Positions 56,673 to 64,000 of a stretch of 64,000 nt of DNA are shown here, one piece after another; position 1 is the stretch's first letter, and each line of letters begins with the position of its first letter. A model generated the notes under the pieces. It did not search any database. It had not been told where the DNA came from and saw only the letters and a program-made list of their open reading frames with translations. This DNA comes from Legionella bononiensis (GTDB lineage Bacteria; Pseudomonadota; Gammaproteobacteria; Legionellales; Legionellaceae), in NCBI RefSeq assembly GCF_016786215.1, contig NZ_JADOBG010000012.1, positions 62,001 to 126,000 on the forward strand. The letters run 5' to 3'. A program made the position numbers and the translations under genes.

Positions 56673-59600
56673 ATGAAAAAATATAATGCACATAACAGCT
56701 TATTACCTTTCTTGATTGCGCATCAACTTGAGGTCGATAATCATATCAATAGATATAATCTGTGCTTCTCTTATCAATTACATGATGAACATTCAATCAC
56801 ACTATTAATTGAAAAACTGCATGAGCTTGTTAATGCCAAGTCGTATTTACGACAAACATTCAAACTGGATCACCATAAAGTCATTGGACGTATTCATACG
56901 AATCTTCCACCCGAAATACATTTTGTAACAACATCCTCAGAGGATCTTGATACAGTTGAGAACACGTTAATTAGAGAACGGCATGATATCAGTAATAACT
57001 CATCCATCCGATTAAACATCATCACTATCACAGATAACTCGAGTTATATTGCGTTGTTTAATATTCATCACATCTTAATGGATGCCAACACTCTGGATCA
57101 CTTTATAAACGATCTTAATCAATTAATTGCAGGCAAATCCATCAAGAAAGACACTCCGGAAGAATATATTGCCAAGTTGGAAAAAGAAGTACCGTTACAC
57201 ACAGAAAGTGACTTTTCAGAGCTGAAAAACTACATTCAATCAGTAAATAGCATTGCTAAAAATATGGATCATTCTGAATACAACCCAAGTCAGAAAGTCT
57301 TATATTTTAAAGAACAAATGCCAGGTGGTGTGATGCAAAAATTGGTGAGTGCGAGCAAGCGCTACCATGTGAGTATGTTCAATTTACTCCTGCTGGCCTG
57401 GAGTGTGTTTTTTGCAAAGCTGAATAATCAAAAAAACATCCTGGTCAATTACCCCACTAATATACGAAAAGATAAAACCATTCCCGGCTGTTTTATCAAT
57501 ACGCTAATCTTGCCGTTAAGCCTCGCTGAAGAAGAGACCTTTCTATCCTTAACTTATATGTTACGCGACAAAATGCCTTTTTTTAAACACCTGGCATCAC
57601 TCCAATTAAATAATCAAATTAACCTTGGTCCGATCTCTAATTTTTCCAATTCCAATCTCGCCAAACCTGCGGATCTGATCCTGCAGGAAAGACAGATAAT
57701 AAGCAAAGGCTATGCACAAATAGCAAACTCAATATTATGTATCAAATATAGAGAATATCAGGACTCGTTGTACTTTAGTGCAGATATACTCTCAGATACA
57801 CTTCCGGAATGTGTTGCTGCTTCCCTGCTGCCTCGTTATTTTAATTACCTGAATAAATTATTAGATGATCCGAAACAATTCTTATCACAAATTGACCTGA
57901 CATTCCCTGAAGAAAAAAGACAGGTTTTATATGAATTTAATCAAACTGGGCAACAATTTCCGCAGGATAAAACCCTTGTAGACCTTTTTGAAATGCAGGT
58001 ACAAAAAACACCTGAAGACATCGCGCTGGTATTTGAAGAAATTAAATTAACCTACGAGCAGCTCAACCGAAAGGCCAATCAACTGGCTCATTACTTGATA
58101 AATTGCCATCAGATTAAACCGGATGACCTGATTGCATTATTACTGGATAGAAATGAATTTACTGTGATCTCAATTCTTGCCATATTGAAAGCAGGAGGGG
58201 CTTACGTACCTATTGATCTCAGTTATCCTCAAGAACGTATAGAGTATATTCTTGAAGACACTCAAGCAAATATAATAATCCTGAACGAACATCATAGAGA
58301 CAAAATAAAACCCCAATTGGCTTATCCAGGCTTCGAATCAAAATCTCGTTTTGACAATCTGGAGATCATTGCCATTGATAACTATAGAATTCAACAGGAA
58401 CTCGAGAAATTCGAAAGTACCAATATCATTACTGCAGATACCAGCACTAACCTTGCTTATGTAATTTATACCAGTGGAACCACTGGAAAACCCAAAGGAG
58501 TCATGATCGAGCATAAGAATGTCATTAACACCCTACGAGCGCTCTCGGATGTTTACACACGTGATCATGAACCTACTCCATTAAAAATTACTGCTTTTAC
58601 TAGTTACGCCTTTGATGTCTCTGTTTCCGAATTTTTTGTCCCACTAATTCAGGGCGATGAACTACATCTTTTAAGTAATACCTTACGACAGGATATTTTA
58701 TTAACCAGCAAATACATCATTGAACATCAAATCAATTATATTTACCTGCCACCCGTCCTGCTTGCCAATTTACCCAGAATAAAATACCCATCACTGAAAG
58801 CAATCATCTATGCTGGGGAGCCGTGCGATAAAGAAACCGCATTGTACTGGTCAAATAAAACAAAATTATATAACTACTATGGGCCCACTGAGGCATCCAT
58901 CTATGCTACTGGATTGCAGATTAAAGCCGGCGAAGTTCACTTAATTGGAAAACCAATAGTTAATACTACAACTTATGTATTAAATGCAGAACAAATGCCT
59001 CAACCGATAGGAGTTATTGGGGAACTTTATATAGGTGGTCAGGGAGTAGCCAAAGGCTATTTGAATCAGAGAGAACTCACTGCTGAACGCTTTATTTCTA
59101 ACCCTTTTCAATCGGAAGAAGAACAAATTCAGGATGTTAACAGTCGTCTTTATAAAACAGGAGACCTGGTCCGATGGCGTCCTGATGGAAATTTAGAATA
59201 CATCGGGCGTAATGACTTTCAAGTAAAAATCAGAGGATATCGCATAGAGCTTGGCGAAATTGAAGCAGCTATTAGCAGTTATCCTAATATTCAACAAGCC
59301 GTAGTGCTGGTTAAAAATCTGATGGATTCCGAAGACAACCAGACAAATAGCAAATTTTTAGTTGGATACTATGTCACTAATAAAAAAATTGATGAACGTA
59401 AAATACAAGAATATCTGGCATTACATTTACCCGATTACATGCAACCCAGCGCCTTGGTACACTTAACCCATTTACCACTTACACCTAATGGAAAACTGGA
59501 TAGAAAGGCATTGCCCGAGCCTGAATTAACACCAATGAGTCAATACTCCCCCCCAACAAATGATAAAGAATCGCTGGTTTGTGACGCCTTTGCTAAAGTA

Positions 59601-61046
59601 CTCTCATTACGTCAAGTGGGTATCGAAGATGATTTCTTCAAAATTGGCGGTAACTCCATTATCGCCATCAGCCTTGTAGCCAATTTACAATCCAATTTTA
59701 ATATTAATGTGACGGATGTATTTAATTTAAAAACTCCTAAAAAAATTGCTCGAGACATACCGTTTATTAAGGATAATCTGAAAAAAAATCTGGAAGCCAT
59801 TCAGGAAGCTTATCGTTCCCAGGCGCAGAGTTCATATTCTTACAATGAAACCAGATTTCAAAACAAACTGGACTCCTATTACTCATCCATACGACAACTG
59901 AACGTTGATTTTGAAAAAGCCCCGATAAGCAATATATTGCTTACTGGAGCAACTGGATTTTTAGGATGTAATTTACTCCATACATTATTAACATCTACTA
60001 ATTACAGTATCTTTTTATTGATACGAGCTGACACGGATGAACACGCATTTGAACGGATAAATAAACAATATAAATTTTATTTTGAGCACCATTTAAATCA
60101 CTTCCTGAACAAGCGCCTTTTTGTTTACGCCGGCGATCTTGAACAAAAGGATTTAGGGATTTCCCAAGAAACCTATCAAATGCTTATCACACAAATTGAC
60201 AGTATCATCCATTCCGCAGCGCTTACAAAACACTATGGGGAATACGATACTTTTTATCGGGCGAATGTTCAGGCTACAAGTCATTTGCTGGAATTATCCA
60301 AATTAACCAAATTGAAACATTTTCATTATATTTCCACCTCATCTGTTTTAAATGAAGGCTATATTCCAAACTGTGATCATCATATTTTTACAGAAGATGA
60401 TGACGGGGATAATATGGAAGATCGTTCAAATATTTATGTAAAAACCAAATATGAAGGCGAAAAAATTGTAATGAAATACCGAAAGCATGGGATTCTTGGA
60501 TCGATTTACCGTGTGGGCAATTTAGCTTTTAATGCCAGTACTCATCGTGGACAGGAAAATATCGAAGAAAATGGATTTTTTACACGGATCAACTGTTTGA
60601 TTAACTTAAAAATGGTAGCACCAGAAATCAGCATGGAAGAAATCTCTCCAGTGGATTTAACTGCACAGGCAATAATTAAACTTTTTGATATCAATGCATT
60701 AAGTAACTCCATATTTCATGTTTTTAATCCCCAAACTTATAATTTAGGTGATATTCTCACTCAGGACAACAGTCTTGATGTTAAGATGGTCACAATTAAT
60801 CAGTTTATTACTACTATAATGAACCAATTGGAAAATAAAGAATACAACCAATCGCTTGAACTCTTTTTGCTTCACAGGCGATGGTTAAACGAGCAACATC
60901 GATATACAACACAGATAAAAATACTTCAGGATAGAACGCAATCGATACTAAAACAGCTCGGTTTTGCATGGGACATGATAACCAATGAAGACGTGCGCAA
61001 ATACATAAAAAGGGAGGTGGAGCATGTCAAAAGCAAGCATTCTTAA
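56673..61046 (+). CDS. Stand-alone NRPS module: condensation, adenylation, carrier, terminal reductase
   Basis: This 1457-residue enzyme is a single non-ribosomal peptide synthetase module. A condensation domain (about 1-430) has the catalytic HHILMD at 132-137. The adenylation domain (about 430-950) has YTSGTTGKPKG at 599-609, YGPTE, and the substrate-anchoring D648 and K941. The carrier domain carries the phosphopantetheine Ser995 in GGNS. A thioester-reductase domain (about 1085-1450) has GATGFLG at 1092-1098 and a Y1255-x3-K1259 pair. The module should join an acyl donor to one amino acid and release the product reductively as an aldehyde or alcohol. The specificity code reads D-V-S-Y-I-A-Y-I-Y-K by alignment to GrsA, which I do not recognise. 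It overlaps the kinase gene by 23 nt. Confidence 0.92.
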   Translation: MKKYNAHNSLLPFLIAHQLEVDNHINRYNLCFSYQLHDEHSITLLIEKLHELVNAKSYLRQTFKLDHHKVIGRIHTNLPPEIHFVTTSSEDLDTVENTLIRERHDISNNSSIRLNIITITDNSSYIALFNIHHILMDANTLDHFINDLNQLIAGKSIKKDTPEEYIAKLEKEVPLHTESDFSELKNYIQSVNSIAKNMDHSEYNPSQKVLYFKEQMPGGVMQKLVSASKRYHVSMFNLLLLAWSVFFAKLNNQKNILVNYPTNIRKDKTIPGCFINTLILPLSLAEEETFLSLTYMLRDKMPFFKHLASLQLNNQINLGPISNFSNSNLAKPADLILQERQIISKGYAQIANSILCIKYREYQDSLYFSADILSDTLPECVAASLLPRYFNYLNKLLDDPKQFLSQIDLTFPEEKRQVLYEFNQTGQQFPQDKTLVDLFEMQVQKTPEDIALVFEEIKLTYEQLNRKANQLAHYLINCHQIKPDDLIALLLDRNEFTVISILAILKAGGAYVPIDLSYPQERIEYILEDTQANIIILNEHHRDKIKPQLAYPGFESKSRFDNLEIIAIDNYRIQQELEKFESTNIITADTSTNLAYVIYTSGTTGKPKGVMIEHKNVINTLRALSDVYTRDHEPTPLKITAFTSYAFDVSVSEFFVPLIQGDELHLLSNTLRQDILLTSKYIIEHQINYIYLPPVLLANLPRIKYPSLKAIIYAGEPCDKETALYWSNKTKLYNYYGPTEASIYATGLQIKAGEVHLIGKPIVNTTTYVLNAEQMPQPIGVIGELYIGGQGVAKGYLNQRELTAERFISNPFQSEEEQIQDVNSRLYKTGDLVRWRPDGNLEYIGRNDFQVKIRGYRIELGEIEAAISSYPNIQQAVVLVKNLMDSEDNQTNSKFLVGYYVTNKKIDERKIQEYLALHLPDYMQPSALVHLTHLPLTPNGKLDRKALPEPELTPMSQYSPPTNDKESLVCDAFAKVLSLRQVGIEDDFFKIGGNSIIAISLVANLQSNFNINVTDVFNLKTPKKIARDIPFIKDNLKKNLEAIQEAYRSQAQSSYSYNETRFQNKLDSYYSSIRQLNVDFEKAPISNILLTGATGFLGCNLLHTLLTSTNYSIFLLIRADTDEHAFERINKQYKFYFEHHLNHFLNKRLFVYAGDLEQKDLGISQETYQMLITQIDSIIHSAALTKHYGEYDTFYRANVQATSHLLELSKLTKLKHFHYISTSSVLNEGYIPNCDHHIFTEDDDGDNMEDRSNIYVKTKYEGEKIVMKYRKHGILGSIYRVGNLAFNASTHRGQENIEENGFFTRINCLINLKMVAPEISMEEISPVDLTAQAIIKLFDINALSNSIFHVFNPQTYNLGDILTQDNSLDVKMVTINQFITTIMNQLENKEYNQSLELFLLHRRWLNEQHRYTTQIKILQDRTQSILKQLGFAWDMITNEDVRKYIKREVEHVKSKHS

Positions 61047-63039
61047 ACTACTTGAAATCGTTGCTCCCATTCTGCCAGCGCCTATTTATTGGGAAGATGT
61101 GAACAGTGTACTCTTAGGTGGAAACGAAGCCGTTTTCAATGCGACCGGAGCACGTTTTGCTGAAGCCTATGTGGGCAAAACCCTTTTTGAACTGTACCCC
61201 AAAGAAATGGCTGCCTATATCAAGCGGCATAATGAAGAAGTCATGAGAACCGGAATGGTTTTATCCCAGGAAGAAGTCATTAAAGATATATCCACTGGAG
61301 AAACCAAATATTTTACTGCAATCAAAGCACCCTTGCGCGATGATGATGGAAATATCATCGGTATAGTCGGAACTTCTATTGATATCACGGAACAAAAAAA
61401 ATTATTGGTAGCACTAAAACAAGCTAAAGAGAAAGCAGAAGCAGCGAACCAGGCCAAGGATGAATTCATACGAAATATGAGTCATGACATTCGTACTCCA
61501 TTAAGTGGAATTATTGGAATGTCTACTATTTTAGAGCAATCAGTAAGTTCACAAGAAGAGAAAGAGCACGCCCATCTGATCAATATCAGTGGTGAACAAT
61601 TGCTGGCGATGCTCAACAGTGTATTGGATATTATTGCTACAGGAAGCGAAAAAGAAAACCAGGTTAATCTGTCTGTATTCAACGTAGTCGATTTAATCCA
61701 GAATATTGCAGATTTGGAATTACCTACCATTAAATTGAAAAATCTGGATTTAAAAATGACTATTGAACACGATGTCCCTGTGTTCATAGAAACAGATAAA
61801 ACCAAACTGCATCGAATTTTACTGAATTTACTAGGAAATGCAGTGAAATTCACTGAAAAAGGATTTATTGAAATTGGCGTCAAACTAAAGGAATCTTCTG
61901 GTAAAAATACAATTTTGTCGTTTTATATAAAAGACAGTGGTTCTGGAATCAAACATGAAGATAAAGAAAAAATTTTCAAACGCTTTTATCGCGGCACACC
62001 CTCTTATGAAGGAATTTATGCCGGTCATGGCGTGGGATTACATATAGTCAAACAATACACTCATATTCTGCATAGCCATATCACAGTAGACTCTACCCCA
62101 GGAGTTGGTTCAACGTTTACTCTCAACATACCCGTGGTGTTACCAACCCAGACGCCATCAACCGGGGACAAAACGACAGTTGACATGATTCAATCGGTAC
62201 CGGCCACTTATACTGCTGATAGTCAGGCACACTTACAAAAAGATAAAGCATGTAATTCAAATAAAAATACTCCGGTAATATTATTGGTAGAAGATAATGC
62301 CATCGCACTCAAAATGGCGGAAAATGCGCTGAAACATGCCCATTGTAATTTTCTGTCAGCTACAACTGGGAAAAAAGCACTGGCACTGTTTAAGTCTCAT
62401 TCATTTGATCTGGTATTAACCGATATTGGACTACCTGATATTTCCGGGACAACTTTAGCAAAATTATGCCGCAGATATGAAAAAAAAATCGGACAAGATC
62501 CTGTTCCTATCATTGGATTAACAGCCCATTCTATAGCCGATGCAGAACCAGAAGGATTAAAAGCGGGTATTAACAAAATGCTGACCAAACCTATCAGACA
62601 GGATATGCTCACTGCTTTGTTAACTGATTATGTATTAAAGAATAAAGACACATCCTCCGGAACAGTAAATAACTCATCGTTCTATCAACTACTCAATTTT
62701 GAGCAACATCCCCTATTGGATATAAACAGCGCTCTTGAACATATAGAAACAAAAGAATCCCTTCCTGAATTATTAAAAATGCTGCTGACTCAAACCGAAC
62801 AGGATCTTCAGGAAATGGATCAAGCCTGGAAAAAACAAAATTTTACCCATGTACAAAAGATCGCACATAAAATGAAAAGCAGCGCTCTTTATTTCGGAAC
62901 CATCCGCATGCGATACGCTTGTGAAGCATTGGAAAACTATTTCAAAGATAAAAAACCAGGAATTCCCCAAAAACTGTATGAAGAATTTTATTTAATCAAT
63001 AAACAAACAATGGAATCAATTGAGAATTGGCTACAATAA
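61024..63039 (+). CDS. Soluble hybrid sensor histidine kinase (PAS-HisKA-HATPase-REC-HPt)
   Basis: This 671-residue signalling protein lacks membrane segments. A PAS domain (about 10-120) ends in VGTSIDITEQKK. A HisKA domain has H154 in MSHDIRTP. An ATPase domain has the N box LLGNAVKF near 278, DSGSGI near 305 and HGVGLHIV near 336. A receiver domain starts LLVEDN near 420, with D467 in LTDIGLPD as phospho-acceptor. A C-terminal HPt domain has H615 in AHKMKSSA. The phosphate can thus pass internally from His to Asp to His and on to an unlinked response regulator. Its start lies inside the NRPS gene, so the two are translationally coupled. The PAS domain could sense the NRPS product. Confidence 0.92.
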   Translation: MSKASILKLLEIVAPILPAPIYWEDVNSVLLGGNEAVFNATGARFAEAYVGKTLFELYPKEMAAYIKRHNEEVMRTGMVLSQEEVIKDISTGETKYFTAIKAPLRDDDGNIIGIVGTSIDITEQKKLLVALKQAKEKAEAANQAKDEFIRNMSHDIRTPLSGIIGMSTILEQSVSSQEEKEHAHLINISGEQLLAMLNSVLDIIATGSEKENQVNLSVFNVVDLIQNIADLELPTIKLKNLDLKMTIEHDVPVFIETDKTKLHRILLNLLGNAVKFTEKGFIEIGVKLKESSGKNTILSFYIKDSGSGIKHEDKEKIFKRFYRGTPSYEGIYAGHGVGLHIVKQYTHILHSHITVDSTPGVGSTFTLNIPVVLPTQTPSTGDKTTVDMIQSVPATYTADSQAHLQKDKACNSNKNTPVILLVEDNAIALKMAENALKHAHCNFLSATTGKKALALFKSHSFDLVLTDIGLPDISGTTLAKLCRRYEKKIGQDPVPIIGLTAHSIADAEPEGLKAGINKMLTKPIRQDMLTALLTDYVLKNKDTSSGTVNNSSFYQLLNFEQHPLLDINSALEHIETKESLPELLKMLLTQTEQDLQEMDQAWKKQNFTHVQKIAHKMKSSALYFGTIRMRYACEALENYFKDKKPGIPQKLYEEFYLINKQTMESIENWLQ

Positions 63040-63242
63040 ACATTCTATTTTTACGCAAGTAGATTAGGACATCTCCTCTGTCACCTACGTGCCCTGTCGC
63101 TAATTAACATCCAAGTCGACGTCCAGCGACTTGCCCCTAAGCGCTCCTCACTGTTTATACGTCACCTTCGCGAAAACGATGAGGAAACCTGGCATTTAAT
63201 TACTCATCTATTTAATAGAAAACCCATCTGGGCAAAATATAC

Positions 63243-63418
63243 GTCCTTCCCGCGAAGGCGGGAATCCATGCATCAAATGAGCACCTGATTGTGTTAACTT
63301 AATGGCTTCCCGCTTTCACCACTGCCATTAAGTTAGTAATTTTGTTTCCAAATTAACCTCGAACGGTTCGAGGAGAAACTCTTAACTTAATGGCAGTGCC
63401 CCCTTTCGTGAAGATGAC
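63243..63418 (-). repeat. Dispersed palindromic repeat, copy 3, interrupted by a nested palindrome
   Basis: On the minus strand this shows the same ends and middle (ACAATCAGGTG) as the copies at 42724 and 48217. The element is split: after TTAACTTAATGGC (63294-63306) comes about 88 bp of other sequence, then TTAACTTAATGGC again (63382-63394) and the normal end GTCATCTTCACG in reverse. The direct repeat suggests an insertion that duplicated its target. Confidence 0.7.
63320..63398. repeat. Nested inverted repeat within copy 3
   Basis: Outer arms CACTGCCATTAAGTTA (63320-63335) and its exact reverse complement (63383-63398) enclose an inner perfect stem, CCTCGAA / TTCGAGG (63357-63363 and 63367-63373), with GTTTC/GAAAC between them. 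Confidence 0.85.
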
Positions 63419-63677
63419 ACGTTATAAAATATACAAGTTAGGTTTAATTAATATGCATTTTTAAAAAGTGAGGATCTCTCAACGCGTGACAGCAGAAAGT
63501 CAGTGAATAGAACCAGACTGGTTTTTAAGATAAGTTAATCCTTCGATTTCAAACTAATATAATATGCAGAGAATAAATCGTTCTTGCTGAAGCAGATTAC
63601 ACTAAGACCATAATGTTTACAAAAACAACTAATTGAATTAAAATTATTCTAATTATGAGTTCAAAAGGCAAATACCT

Positions 63678-64000
63678 ATGACAGACTCTAGAGAGCGCCA
63701 AATTGCCCTTGCTGCAGAAAAGGAACAAAGCACGCACGATATGATTGTATCGAATGCGGCAGCATCACTCGCCATTCGTCTTGCACCAAAATACCTTTTT
63801 CGTCATCGTAGCGCAAGCTCTTCTACTGCGTCAGCCTCTTCATCTGCTACATCACGCATGTCCCTAAGCGCTGAAGGCAATGCTGCAGCGCAAACGCGTA
63901 TTAAAAGCGTCAGGGAGCGCTATGAAAAACGTCAAACCACATCGTTCCTCACCGACACCACTAAATCCTGGCTGGCTACAACCCTGAGCCCTCGTTCTCT
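63678..64000 (+). CDS. Partial gene running off the right edge, Ser/Ala-rich N-terminus
   Basis: An ATG at 63678 opens a frame with no stop for 107 codons to the window edge. The translation starts MTDSRERQIALAAEKEQS, includes a Ser/Ala/Thr-rich stretch (about residues 44-60), and then a basic, charged helix-like segment. I recognise no domain. The Ser-rich, disordered start and unknown function are compatible with many Legionella proteins, including effectors, but there is no specific evidence. The rest of the gene lies outside the window. Confidence 0.6.
   Translation, partial: MTDSRERQIALAAEKEQSTHDMIVSNAAASLAIRLAPKYLFRHRSASSSTASASSSATSRMSLSAEGNAAAQTRIKSVRERYEKRQTTSFLTDTTKSWLATTLSPRS

Larger units (their letters stand above)
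63040..63677. other. Intergenic region with nested repeats
   Basis: No gene is supported in about 640 bases. It contains copy 3 of the dispersed palindromic repeat interrupted by a nested palindrome (63243-63418). The remaining sequence up to the last gene is AT-rich without clear signals. Confidence 0.55.

Noticed and set aside
61482..61883. A 133-codon minus-strand frame
   Set aside because: It is antisense to the kinase domains of the hybrid kinase and has no independent support.
1..64000. tRNA, rRNA or CRISPR arrays
   Set aside because: I looked for cloverleaf-like segments, rRNA-like conserved blocks and regularly spaced repeats in the gaps and found none that I could support by eye.

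Overview
The window looks like a Legionella chromosome, most likely L. pneumophila or a close relative. I infer this from the low-GC gammaproteobacterial coding, the legionaminic-acid genes (neuB, neuC, a hexapeptide acetyltransferase and a PLP aminotransferase) joined to rmlABCD, pgi and a WecA-like transferase, and the flanking housekeeping genes (lipA, dnaB, alr). This layout matches what I remember of the Legionella LPS locus. I could not run a database search, so the species call is an inference.

Positions 1-26.3 kb are the variable, very AT-rich O-antigen region. On the plus strand lie two GT2 glycosyltransferases, a persulfide-dioxygenase-like hydrolase, and a tightly coupled six-gene set: a NeuB-like synthase, an SpsF-like cytidylyltransferase, a Gfo/Idh oxidoreductase, a class III aminotransferase, a nitrilase-fold amidase and an SDR. 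Next come an ABC exporter (Wzm and an unusual Wzt) and three large GT-B/capsule-synthase-like proteins. On the minus strand lie decorating enzymes: a polysaccharide deacetylase, two methyltransferases, an MBOAT O-acyltransferase with an SGNH-like partner, another large surface-carbohydrate transferase and a protein of unknown function. The ABC exporter implies that the O-chain is finished in the cytoplasm and exported whole. The six-gene set probably makes an unusual CMP-activated sugar.

Positions 26.5-37.8 kb, all on the minus strand, hold the more conserved part: WecA-like initiating transferase, nucleotide-sugar reductase, rmlA, pgi, rmlB, rmlD, rmlC, a CBS-aminotransferase fusion, acetyltransferase, neuC and neuB. 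No NeuA-type CMP-legionaminate synthetase and no sugar-nucleotide 4,6-dehydratase for legionaminate is visible beside them.

Positions 38.2-56 kb are mostly core chromosome: a methyltransferase, a POT transporter, an orphan 651-residue protein, lipA, a diguanylate cyclase, a CDGSH protein, a thioredoxin/DsbD-like membrane protein, a CBS protein, a glycine-zipper lipoprotein, alr, dnaB, a DUF2147 protein and a SWIM-SNF2 helicase. The gaps carry dispersed palindromic repeats and a MITE-like element.

Positions 56.7-63.0 kb hold a two-gene operon: a stand-alone NRPS module (condensation, adenylation, carrier, terminal reductase) overlapping a soluble hybrid sensor kinase. This is the most attractive candidate for an undescribed metabolite-signalling unit. 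A partial gene runs off the right edge.
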